DNA of 64,000 nucleotides from Metaphire vulgaris (taxonomy: Eukaryota; Annelida; Clitellata; Crassiclitellata; Megascolecidae). The stretch's first letter is position 1. Each line of letters opens with the position of its first letter. The stretch is from positions 2,810,468 to 2,874,467 of the forward strand of contig CM030851.1 of assembly GCA_018105865.1 (NCBI GenBank). Direction: 5' to 3'. Shown in pieces: positions 1-9,740 of the stretch. The notes beneath the pieces were generated by a model that had not been told where the DNA came from, did no database searches, and saw only the letters and a program-made list of their open reading frames with translations. A program made the position numbers and the translations under genes.

Positions 1-543
1 GTAGAAGGTCCGGTAGATCCCTAGGTAGTGCCTGGAGAATAGCCCACCGTGAGGTAGTACCTGAAGTAGAAGATAGCAAGGTAAAACTTGAGATAGCAAG
101 AGGAGTTGAGGTAGTACCTGAGAGAAGTCGAGGTAGTACCTGAGATAGAAGAAGTAAGGTACAATAGAGAGATAGAGAGAAGGAATCAGCCATCCAATAG
201 TAAAACCGTTAGCCAAAAAGCTAAGTCGACCACCCACACGCCTTAGTTGAAAGATCTTATGTTATGTAGCGGTCGGGCGTCAGCCATCCTGAGAAAGTAG
301 TACATAGGACCCGGTTAGCCACAATTGTAATTATTGGGGCGGAACCCTAACCCTCAAAATCCGGGGTAATATTGCATTTACATCTTTGATATTAACAGGA
401 ACTTGCAACGTATATTACAGCTATTCGGCACCATCACCTTATTGGATAAAATTTTCTTAATGCTTCTTCAAGAATCTCACAACTAATCTTTGTCTGATAA
501 GAGGGACCCAATCACAACCCCTTTTGTGAATGCGCTAATGAAC
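1..543. repeat. Low-complexity minisatellite and unassigned repeat DNA
   Basis: A degenerate minisatellite around the unit GAGGTAGTACCTGA is seen about four times between 49 and 150, mixed with GATAGCAAG and GTAGAAG units. From 180 to 543 I recognise no gene. The AACCCTAACCCT stretch near 345 is a single short run, not a telomeric array. Confidence 0.5.
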
Positions 544-551
544 ACCTAGAC

Positions 552-896
552 CAGCGGTTTTCAGATTCCTTCGCCTCGTGGACCATTTTTGAAGTTCAAA
601 AATTTCTCGCGGACCACCTGATAAACCGAGCAGTCATCAAAAAGCGGTGATGATCTTTTCTTCCTTTTTGCTTGTCAGACATTCCACATTGAAAATGCAC
701 AAAATACACACAAAAGGTGCTGATTACCGTTCTGTGCTGATGACCTTGTTTTGCCTGACTCACTTTTCAGATTTTTCACATTGAAAATATATTTATGTCT
801 AATTTCTATTTATGGCTTTGCAGACGTCGCCGCCGACCACTAGACCCCCTCTCGCGGTCCACTTTTGGCCCGCGGACCACGGGTTGAGAATCGCTC
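552..896. mobile_element. hAT-type MITE (345 bp)
   Basis: The ends CAGCGGTTTTCA and TTGAGAATCGCTC are imperfect inverted repeats of the Charlie-like type. They are flanked by ACCTAGAC (544-551) and ATCTAGAC (897-904), an 8-bp target duplication matching at 7 of 8 positions. There is no coding capacity. The element contains the dispersed 'tttttgcttgtca' motif near 668. Confidence 0.7.
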
Positions 897-904
897 ATCT
901 AGAC

Positions 905-1713
905 AGACGCGAACATCCAATTTATTCCGAATAGGGGACTTACAGAGGCGTCGTGATCTCCCCATCGGCCCTGCCGCAGAATTTTGGAGTAATATTACAG
1001 TTAGACCGTGAACTCTGGAGCATAATTTAAAGGCTTTAAATGTGATTTATGATTGAGTGATCAAACGTTGTGGTAAAGTTCTTCTTCTTCTTCGCTCTTC
1101 TTCTTCCCAGCGTATGCTTTTCTTCCGAAGCCAATGATTGGCTTCTGAAGTTCCTGGAATCCATGGAATTCAGTCAGCTGTTTTGGATCGGTTGTTTTCT
1201 CGAATCGAGTACCGACGGGCAGAAGCGTAAAGCGTGCCAATGGCTAGTAAGGCTTTAGCCATGGACGGCACACAACTGGGGGCGGCAAATTTTGGAAGGA
1301 CGACCTTTTTTGCTTGTCATCATTATATATTGAGTGAAGGCGGCAAACTTTTAAAGGGGCGGCACATTTCAAATGGGCGGCAAAGTTTAGAAGCGATGAA
1401 GTTTTTGCTTGTCAGCGGTAGTTTAGTGAAGGCGAAAAACTTCGGCAAACTTTAGAAGGGGCGGCAAATTAAATTTTTTAAAATTTTGCAAGCGGCGACA
1501 TGGGCCACATGGGCGGCATGAGTGCACGCTACTCCTCTGGCGCCAAAGACCCTAGATCTGCATCTGATACGAATGAATTTGGAGCGGCGGATTAGCCATG
1601 AGCCATAGGCGGCCAAAGTGCACGCTACGCCACTGCTGACGGGATGCGCCACGTGAAGGCCGATCCAGTGCACCAGTAGTCAACTAAGTATATGGATTCA
1701 GTAAACAATCACC
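905..1713. other. Intergenic repeat-derived DNA
   Basis: No gene recognised. The stretch 1290-1640 is rich in GCGGCA and is related, in reverse orientation, to the sequence at about 31115-31270 (shared 'catctgatacgaatgaattt' and 'gtgcacgctacgccact' strings). It is therefore an old dispersed element. Open frames of 60-75 codons here carry no recognisable domain. Confidence 0.4.
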
Positions 1714-2234
1714 CTATGGCCCAGGGGCGTCTATCCCCCCTTTTTTCATTGGAGCAAGTTCCCCCCCAAACCTGACATAGGCGTTCTGGGACCGCGGGAG
1801 GCAGGGGCGCGAAAGCGCCCGCAGGCGCCGAAGGCGCTCGGGGTGATGCGGGAGGGGGCGGCAAGGCCCTCCCGCCACGGGGTCCGATGGTATAACCCCG
1901 GAAAAATTTTGAAGTTGCAGATGCTCGTAGGTGAGTTTTAGTGGAGTTTTGGCACACAATTCACAATTGAGCACCTGATACATCATGATTTTTATCTTAG
2001 ACCATGTAATTTTTTCTTATTTTCTTAATATCAGTCCATGATGATGGGATGATGGTGGAAAAAAGTGTTGACGAAACATATTACAACTTGCAATTATGTG
2101 AGATTTTCGCCAACAAACAGAGAAAAAGTACAATACATGCTAATGGCCTAATGCTATTTAGGCTACTTCTGTCTGAGCTGTCTCTGTCCACTACGCACCA
2201 CAAGTAGGCTAGCTATTTGGAGTCACTGCAATGT

Positions 2235-2501
2235 TCAACGACTAAGAGCGGTGCGAAGCTTGTTTGAGCATAACGCAAAGTTATCAATAATGTCTTGAAC
2301 CGACAGGCTGTCAACAATATCACGTTCACTGGCAAGGATTGTCAACGCTGAGAACCAATCATCAGACATTGTGCTGCGCAGTCGATTTTTAATGATCTTT
2401 ACTCTGCTCATGATGCGTTCTGCACTGCAGCTTGTAACAACAACTGTGGCCAGAATCTTCACCAAGTATTGCAGTTCTGTGAACGATGATAACTCCAGCA
2501 A
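2235..2501 (-). pseudogene. hAT transposase C-terminal dimerisation (hATC) fragment
   Basis: An 88-codon open frame with a strongly hATC-like sequence: a LxSFTELQYLVKIL helix, then SCSAERIMSRVKIIKNRLRSTM, then a helix ending in LALCS-type residues. In hAT transposases this region packs against the catalytic core and mediates multimerisation. Here the catalytic DDE region is absent upstream, so the frame is a relic inside the element at 1722-3322. It resembles ZMYM1-like and PKR-repressor-like host-annotated hAT proteins. Assignment from motif memory, not a search. Confidence 0.8.
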
Positions 2502-2836
2502 GGTCTAGGTTGGACCGTTGGAAAATTCACATCTTGTACCTTATGAGTAATCATAGTAATGAACCATCATCCGAGGGAATTTTAACATCGCCGCCTTCTG
2601 ACCTTTGACATTTAAGCGTTGTCAAAGCGCTTTCGATTTCGGTATTTTTAACTATGCATAAAGCGCTATATAAATCGTCCGGACGGTCCGGTTACAGTGG
2701 ACCGTCCGACCGTTCATATGGTAATTAAACATTAACCAAAGCAAACATTGTACTGTGGCAACTGTGCAACTGCATAAAGACTGTATGACTCTGTAGTAGT
2801 GTAGTACACTGTACTGTACTACTACTACAGACTACT

Positions 2837-3019
2837 TCAGTCATACGTGAACTGTACGGTGTAGCGGGTGTACAAAACTGTACATACCTGCTTATATCCA
2901 TGTTTTGTACGGCAATGACTTTGCCATTTGTCTGCTCTAACGATCAAATTACAGCACAACTCCTTACATTTATACTTAAAGATAGACTTTTCTCTAGGCA
3001 TAATGTTATTTACTCGCAC
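2837..3019 (-). pseudogene. hAT transposase N-terminal zinc-finger (BED-like) fragment
   Basis: A short minus-strand frame with the pattern KCKELCCNLIVRADKWQSHC followed by RTKHGYK. The C-x-C and H-x(4-5)-H ligands resemble the N-terminal zinc finger of hAT transposases. It lies 5' of the hATC fragment in the same element and orientation, with roughly 340 bp of non-coding sequence where the catalytic domain should be. Confidence 0.65.
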
Positions 3020-3330
3020 AGATTTATTATTGTAAAATTGGCATTGCTACTGTATGCTACACACGCTGTTTACTGTAAATGACGATGACGTCATATGATG
3101 ACTATGAGTCTATGACGACGTCATATCTTATCATACATCAACTTCAACGTCATAGAGATGATAATTTGTAATCGGCAGATTATGAACCATAACGGCGTAA
3201 TTTTCCCTCGAAAGTTCTTTCAAAAAAATTTCCCTTTCCCCCCCATAAATCAAAAAATTCCTTCCCCCCCTTTTTTTCGTTGGAGCATTTGCTCCAAGGC
3301 TTATATGGTGTAGACGCCCCTGCTATGGCC

Positions 3331-3917
3331 CATACCAACCCCTCCCCCACCCCGCGAAAAAACTATCTGCAACTTTAGTCCAAAGGTTAAGATTTAAATT
3401 TAGTGTTGCCATAAATTTTGGGCGATAAAAGATTATTGGCGTAGCCACAACGGGTCACCAGAGTCCGAGCACCTACTCTGGCCTGGACTGGTAGCCAGAT
3501 TAGAGTAAAAACTATGGATGTTTTCTTTGGTGAAGATAGATTGATTGGTCGGTCAGTGACAGTGTTGTCCTGAAACGAATAAAAGGATCTAGATTCTAGA
3601 AATTGTCTGTCTTCTTCAGAAGTTCAGACCAGCTTTGAATATTCTAAATTATGCCTGTAAGACATTAATTCGTCGTCGTTAATGGCAAAGAAGGTCACAC
3701 ACATATAAACACATAGGTCTACACAAGCAAACACACACAAACACACACACACAAAAACACACACAAACACACACTCAAACACACACACTGTGACGACTCA
3801 CATAAAGCAAGCGGGACGCCATTCAATCCAGTTACTGTTTGTGATTCGTTCCGTTGTATTTACGACTGTTTATTCAGTTCAAAATTCTGCTGAGATGCAC
3901 TATTGAAATCCGTTTAC
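3331..3917. other. Non-coding flank with (CA)n microsatellite
   Basis: An interrupted (CA)n tract runs from about 3724 to 3788. This is the side on which the FN3, transmembrane and tail exons of the left Ig gene would be expected (minus strand, below 3918). I find nothing matching those exons here or down to position 1. Confidence 0.6.
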
Positions 3918-4220
3918 CTGGGGGGAGAACTTGAAATGTTGCTGTTGTTGAACCGAGAGCGTTAGTCAGTGTTATTGTATAGTGTCCATAGAATCCAACT
4001 GAAGTGAAGTTGAATCGAAGACTCGGATAATAGAAGCCATAAATTGCCACTGAATGAAGAGGAAGATCGTGTGCTATTCCAGCTGAATTGACAAACGTCC
4101 GGTTGCCAATCGATGTGATTGGTGGATTGGCCTGAATGCCGAGTGACAAGGTCACCGTAGTGCCAACGATGGCGGTGAATTTCTTGCTCGATGGATTAAA
4201 ACTAGAGATATAAGGTCGAT
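3918..4220 (-). CDS. Left Ig gene exon 4: third, cysteine-less Ig-like domain
   Basis: 303 nt between TTTTCAG and CAG|GTAAAC, the same length and splice sites as the right copy. The fold pattern is I-set-like (TTVTLSLGIQ, then GFYGHYTITLTNALGSTTA) but both core cysteine positions are Ser/Leu and Thr, and the core Trp is Arg. It is downstream of the nonsense codon in exon 3. Confidence 0.7.
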
Positions 4221-4855
4221 CTGAAAACCCATTGACAAATATGGTAATGAATTAATTATCAATATCTATTTCATCAGAATTAATTAATAGAAACACGAAC
4301 AAGGTATATAACTATATATATACTGTATGAATGTTTAGTATACTTTCCACGAGTCCCTCGGGAAAGAAGTACCTAATGCCAAAAAGTATATTAGCCTATA
4401 TATTATGTGAAGCATTTATCATTATATACTGTATCCTAGAATTAAAGACATTATGTAGAAAGATGGATCGTTTCTCATGGAGGAATGATTCCTTACTAGA
4501 CCCACTAGATTCTATTAATTTTTATTTAATGGCTCATGGGTCGATACGTAGGAATAGAATTGAAGACCACGAACTAATACAATTACAATTGATAATGAAC
4601 GAGTGGCTAAGAGCCGATGCCCTAAGAAACGAACAGATACGCTGTAGATAATTAATAGGCGAAGGAAGTAAAAGATGGTTGCAATTTCATAAGGAATAAT
4701 GAATTTTCATTTCTTTTCAATTTATAACATAACTTTATAGAGCTGCAGCGTTAGAGCATCGTGTTGCTAATTCACATCACCAACTAGTTTGGCATTTACA
4801 GGCTCGATCAGTGCGTTTACAATTTTCAGAAATTAAACAATTTAAGTCTACTTAC

Positions 4856-5209
4856 GTCTCATTTGGAGAGTATAGGTTAAAAAGTTTCAACTATTATTAT
4901 TTAAAGAGTCCTCTGACCCATAGCAGTAAATATAACGATCGTCCGGATATCGAACTGATCTGATAAGAAGCGTTCTGCCGTTGTTCTTAATTGTGTATCC
5001 AGGAAGCAAATCTCCACTCAGTAGCATAGCAGTACCGTTGGAAATATTCTTGAATTGCCCGTATTCCCAATTGCCCCAGGCGTAATAGATGTCCGTTCTA
5101 TAAGACGCAGGTAGCGAGGTGGACGTCAAAATACACGTGAATTCTACAGTGTCTCCCTCAGTCGCTGTTTCTGTTCCAACGGTGAGATTCACTGACCCCT
5201 TGAAGAAAT
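4856..5209 (-). CDS. Left Ig gene exon 3: second Ig domain with nonsense codon
   Basis: The acceptor is CTTACAG and the donor GAGAC|GTAAGT. The domain is a conventional Ig fold: VEFTCIL, YYAWGN and RYIYCYG give the Cys-Trp-Cys core. A TGA at 4889-4887 replaces the Trp codon of the right copy. This exon does not carry the 1-bp deletion found in the right copy, so the two copies complement each other. Confidence 0.7.
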
Positions 5210-5865
5210 CTGTAAGAATAATTATTAGCCTCAATTTAAAGATTTGCGATTTTCCAGCTGTTACCACTCACTCGCGCGAACTATGATCAGTAATTCATAA
5301 TAGCATTGAAATTCAGTTCCCGCAAACTCTTTGCTACTACAGTAATTATAATGAAGTAGTGATTTTTATTTTCATGGTATCTAAGAACCTATTTCTGTCC
5401 GATTATTTCGCATTTCTACAACACATGCAAATTAGCAGCCAATCAGCAGCGGCAGATCAAATAGCTACAGGAATATGCAAAGAATCGACTAATTGGGCCT
5501 ATGTGTGACTCAATTCTGTGAAACATCACACTATGTATTTAGTTCTTCAATATTGTCAGAATGATTTCATGTTGGGCTAAATGTTTAGAAAAAGGGGCGG
5601 AGAATTGAGAGGGTTAGGGCGGAAGGGTCATCTTCCGTTTCCGGTTGTTTTGTTTCTTCTGGTTGGTTCTCGATGTAGTTGGCCTGCTACTGGACTTTAT
5701 TTTATGAATTGATTTTAAATATACAATTTAATTCCGTTGAAAGTTGTGACTTGTGGAATTACAGAGTTAGTGATTTAGAGGCGAGAGTAGTGAGTTGAGA
5801 AACACTCTCAGAAATATGTCATCATATGACGAGATTCTAAATGAGACTTCTAGTTATTTTCCTAC

Positions 5866-6111
5866 CATATACGAAGAGACAAGCAGTGGCGTCAACGTAT
5901 GTAGACTTATCAGTTGTAACACGCAGAGAGTAATTTCCAGCGTCCCACAATCGAATGTTGTTGATGGCGAGACTGATCACGCCGTTCACTTTGCTGAAGA
6001 ATGCCCTGCTACTCAGCGGTGTTGGTGACCCTGTTGTCTGATTGCTGATATTGTAACTTACAATCGTCTCGCCCATCGTCCATTGAAATATACAAGACTG
6101 ACATTGATGCA
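5866..6111 (-). CDS. Left Ig gene exon 2: first Ig-like domain
   Basis: This 246-nt exon gives a V-like domain with SCIFQWT (B strand and tryptophan), then DAGNYSLRVTT where a standard Ig has D-x-G-x-Y-x-C. The second canonical cysteine is Leu. Cysteines elsewhere (HQCQSC and TACLF) could make a different bond. The acceptor is uncertain: only AG at 6113-6112 keeps phase 1, while the more typical CCTTCAG lies 14 bp upstream and is out of frame. Confidence 0.65.
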
Positions 6112-6396
6112 CTCGTTGCAGTCCGCTGAAGGATATGATTCCTTAAATGTAAAGTCCGAGAGTCAACCGACAGAACTTCGTCTAATCAATACACTGTCTT
6201 TGATGAAAACATTAAGCAACTGCAAATTTTTTTTTGAAACTGTTTCTATCTTCAAGGTGCTGTAATTTGTCATTTGTACCTCTCCTAATTTAGAAAATAC
6301 TATACCTAGCATTTCATATGACGAATCAGTCAGTGCCTAATTAATATGAAATTGCCCAACTGTATTGGCAGTTTAAGCGTTCAAATGGCATCGTAC

Positions 6397-6460
6397 CTGC
6401 GCTAGAATTAGTGGTGTGGACGATTAGAAACAGAAGAACTGCAAATAACGCCATCTCCAT
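6397..6460 (-). CDS. Left Ig gene exon 1: signal peptide
   Basis: Starts at ATG 6460 and reads MEMALFAVLLFLIVHTTNSSA, a classic signal peptide. It ends in GCAG before donor GTACGA. The length (64 nt), phase 1 and donor are identical to the right copy, MKMALFQVLLFLIVQVTTSNA. Two in-frame ATGs occur at the start of both copies; I chose the first. Confidence 0.75.
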
Positions 6461-6900
6461 TGAAGATCACTGGTGCTTCGGGTCGAACTACGTCTCAACC
6501 AGTCTTATGATTATAATGGCTATTCAGAAAAGATCCTGAGTATTATAATGCCGTGTTTTCATGTCTTTGCATTCGACCGTTACGAAAACCATTTTCATGC
6601 ATCGAGTAGCAACACATTATTAGGCTGTAACTTCCTAGTTGATGAAAAGTCTTGACAGTTTCTATGACGCACTAGGCGTAACACATTGGGATCAAAATGT
6701 AGACCCTTAATATAAACCCTAGGCGTTGCCTAAGAAATCTACAAAGACAAGACAAGAATAGACAGTTGGTCTTTCTCAGCAGTGTTGGATACGATTTGCA
6801 ATGAAATGATTTGAAATCACGATTTGAAATCAAATTTATGATTTGAGATTTAGATTTGAAATCGTTTTAGAAATGATTTTGCCAATTCTGTTTCTCAGAC
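6461..6900 (-). promoter_or_regulatory. 5' flank shared with the right Ig gene
   Basis: About 400 bp upstream of the left ATG aligns by eye, in inverted orientation, with about 51905-52300 upstream of the right ATG. Shared blocks include the segment near 6540-6660 and 'ccattttaaaatcgtctgag' near 6895. The region probably contains the promoter and 5' UTR. No TATA box can be assigned firmly. The alignment is broken by the small MITE at 6780-6890. Confidence 0.5.
6780..6890. mobile_element. Small hAT-like MITE in the left Ig gene promoter
   Basis: A 111-bp AT-rich insert with ends CAGTGTTGGA and GCCAATTCTG and a perfect 8-bp target duplication TTTCTCAG (6772-6779 and 6891-6898). The right Ig gene keeps the uninterrupted site (ctgagaaa near 51918), which serves as a natural empty site. 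Confidence 0.75.
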
Positions 6901-8719
6901 GATTTTAAAATGGAACTCTGAATAGCACACAGTAGCACACAGGTATAATGCCTAAACAGGTAAGTCGTCGTTGACGCTCCTCTGAGGAGAGACCTTGCTA
7001 ATGCTCTCGCACGGTTGGACTAGTATTTACAATTAGTCAAAGTAACAACGAATTCCACAGTTCAGCTTAGACCAGTGTTTTGTCGAGGCCTGCCTTTAAA
7101 ATACAAATTGCAACCGACTCTCCCTCTCCTCGTCACTCCAAGGCATATGGTACGCTCCTGGTTCTACCTGGGCAGGTTGTCTTTTTCAGGTGAACGCGAA
7201 AAACAATGAGGGAACAATAAGAGGGGTTAGGGTCAGGTTCCTGGTCGAACAGCCATTACACTTCACTGGAGTCCGGATAACGGAAAAGTACCAAGAAAAG
7301 TTTAATTTAGGATATTGTTGTGGCACAATCACTGTGTTTCTATGTTTGTGTGTACACCTTTTGAACTTTTATTGCTTGTTTGTCAATTGGGTTCAGCGAC
7401 TTTTTTGCTTGTCAAGACTTTTCAAAAACGATGCAGTGGCCCCTCGTAAAAAGTTGCAGGGGCCCCCAAAAGTCACGCGCCGGCTCTGCAAGAAAATATA
7501 TTATTGACAAAACGCATAAATAAAATGTCCTATGTTTATGGCGAAATGTCTACAGATGACGTTAATCAAAATAACGACGATACAACTGAAGCAACACGTT
7601 GCAACACCGCAACGCAGTGTTGTCTAAAAAATAATTATTCGTTCCTCCAATCCTTATGTATGCACACAGTGGCGGATTTGTCACGGTACAAATGGTACAT
7701 AAGTACCGGGTCTACCAGCAAAGCAAAAATTTAGGGGCCCACCATGTCTATTAACTATATTTTATAAAGATGTTTTATGATTTATTTGTTTAAACAACTT
7801 TATTTTCCGAAATGCAACCATTTTTCACGCAACGTATCCTGAAAAAGAAAAAGCAGCCAAACTTACTGTTACATTCACAGCTTGTGCCCCCTATTCAAGA
7901 ATCCACACTCTTGCGGGATCCATTCGATTTCTTTCTAATTATTAGTGATAAGATTCAACAAACATAACACTTGTAATTCATTGTATTGGGTTGTAGAGTG
8001 AAATAGACGGACTACGGGTCTGCAAAGAAATCTCGGTCAATTTCATTAAATGCGGGTAGTAACAGGTTGTCACTGCGCGAATAAGTTATGTCAGGTGCTG
8101 AATAGTAGCAACAGCACGATGTTTTGACTTTATGAATTTCATTGTAGAGAACATAGTTGTCCCGAATATTGATATAAACCGACAATTAGCTTTCTTTAAG
8201 ATGGGGATACTTTGCTTCTGAAACGACCTCATAGGAATTTAAGCGACTGATGGTCTGCAGATACGACAAACTAGCTTATCTCCTCTATCAGTGAAAGTAC
8301 TGTTTTATCCAGGCCTGTTAGGGGCGATTTCCCCAAAGCCTCAACATCCCCCCCAAAAATCTCACACTTACACAAATTTTTGCATTAAACTGTGTCTTTT
8401 CCCCTCCAGCCAAGTCAATTCCCCAATGCCTCAATTCCCCCCTCCCAAGGCATGGAGTCTGAATCTGGATAAAACACTGAGTGAAAGCAAAATCGTCTTC
8501 CCATTCAGGTTGAAGACATCGGTTTTCTTTGTCACATTTCGTTTCTTAGAATTTGCTGTCTTGTTTGCTTAATATGACAAAAAATGTTATTCATAGAATC
8601 ATCCGATTGACGGTAAAATTGGTAAATTTCGGGAAAGGGAAATACAGCATAAAATGCCTTCGTTACGTCGCAAACATACATGTCGCATAATGACCTGACT
8701 TTTGAAATTTATATAATAA
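6901..8719. other. Intergenic DNA, no gene recognised
   Basis: Open frames of 76-105 codons here have no recognisable domain. A copy of the dispersed 'ttttttgcttgtca' motif lies at 7400-7414. A possible hAT left end (CAGTGGCGGATTTGTC) is at about 7669, but I could not find its partner. Confidence 0.4.
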
Positions 8720-9100
8720 CTGGCTGTTAACCCGTCAAAAATGACGGGGGAGAGTCGCTATATCCTTCCTCGATTTTATCGCAAAAGTTCATATTATTAC
8801 ATATAACAATTTTTTAACCTGGAAATGTAAAGTGAATGCGTATATTATCATTTAAAACTTTTCCTATGTGCTCACTAGGTGGTCTTACGTCCCCCCACCC
8901 ACCACAGGGGACTGCACACCATAACGGAACCTACTGTTACGGTTTTGGTTTTTGGCCTTCTATTGGGATTTGGTCTCCCACGGTGAATGCGCCCTCCAGT
9001 GTTATTTATGGCCCCCTCTGGGCATACGGCTCCTTTTGGGCTTACGGACCCAAAGGGGCTTTGTCTCTCACGGTGGGCTGTGACTTAAGGCAATCCCCAT
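8720..9100 (+). mobile_element. Palindrome-capped Helentron-like element D, 3'-truncated
   Basis: Begins CTGGCTGTTAACCCGTCA, followed by AAAATGACGGG, so that CCCGTCA and TGACGGG form a terminal hairpin. The next 350 bp match element C (21401-22236, opposite strand) through 'tatgtgctcact' and the GC-rich 'accataacggaac' segment. The 3' end typical of the family is missing. Open frames through it are GC-rich repeat artefacts. Confidence 0.6.
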
Positions 9101-9555
9101 AGTAACACCAATTCTGACCTTCAAACATGTTGTTTGTGATTATTTTACACCGTTTATGTAAGTGAGTGCTATTCGCCTAAATATTAACGATAAAATGTTT
9201 GTTCAAATCTACAAGCTTCTAAATCGTTTAAATTTTCTAACTACAGATTCTGTATAACGTAGATAACGTAGTATGAAGCCCAATGCCACGAGCAAGTTCA
9301 ACTGCCATGTGTCGATGTCTCTTATTTTAGCGTTTTTCGCCGACAGATGCGGGGCTAAAATCTAGTCAAGAATCTCATAAACTTTGCTTGTACATTTTGA
9401 CAGTAACAATTATCCAATTGAGAGCTTTATGTGTCAGCGAATAATCCGTATAGATAGTGGGTGTGGTGGTCAATCTTCCACGAATACGAAATATCGATGG
9501 TTTTAGAGGCGGGTGATGACGCTAACAAAGGTCGGTGACTTTTCACTCGAGTCTC

Positions 9556-9740
9556 CTACAGAAGGCAGCATTTCAGTCGAGTAGCTGAAACCGTGGTTGT
9601 CCAGTTCCTGCCCATTAGAGGAATTAACGTTGTCGAGGTTAACAGCCGACGCCTTTGCTTTTGTCGTTTCCTTTCCTTCAGTTTTTCGCTAATTTTCGTT
9701 TCCTGTTGACATTTCTTATGTCGATGTTTGCCGTGCATTG
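9556..9740 (-). CDS. Possible cytoplasmic tail exon of the adhesion GPCR
   Basis: Downstream of the TM7 exon lies a stretch open in two frames. One reads a very basic [13 protein letters not shown] segment and stops at 9556. The other, entered in phase 0 after a weak ATTAG acceptor at about 9685, reads a polar tail with [20 protein letters not shown] and stops nearer 9480. Either would suit a GPCR tail. I cannot choose without transcripts. Confidence 0.3.

Larger units (their letters stand above)
1722..3322 (-). mobile_element. Internally deleted hAT transposon with intact ends
   Basis: Perfect 12-bp terminal inverted repeats CAGGGGCGTCTA begin at 1722 and end at 3322. They are flanked by a perfect 8-bp target duplication CTATGGCC (1714-1721 and 3323-3330), diagnostic of hAT insertion. 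Inside, on the minus strand, remain an N-terminal zinc-finger fragment and a C-terminal dimerisation fragment of the transposase; the DDE core between them is missing. At 1.6 kb it is shorter than an autonomous hAT, so it is a deletion derivative. Confidence 0.9.
3918..6460 (-). pseudogene. Left Ig-superfamily gene copy, truncated (four exons)
   Basis: Four exons on the minus strand (6460-6397, 6111-5866, 5209-4856, 4220-3918) encode a signal peptide and three Ig-like domains. Lengths 64, 246, 354 and 303 nt all keep phase 1 at each junction. The matching exons of the copy at 52301-59807 are 64, 246, 347 and 303 nt. Exon 3 has an in-frame TGA at 4889-4887 where the right copy has TGG, followed by 30 nt of conserved frame and the expected GTAAGT donor. 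The FN3, transmembrane and tail exons are not in the window. It is therefore either a pseudogene or, if the TGA is used, a gene for a secreted two-Ig protein. The invariant Trp of the third domain is also changed (GNRTF here, TNWTF in the right copy), which favours decay. Confidence 0.75.

Noticed and set aside
340..360. Telomere-like AACCCTAACCCT
   Set aside because: Only two units and no array. Similar CCCTAA-like words near 27240 are scattered.
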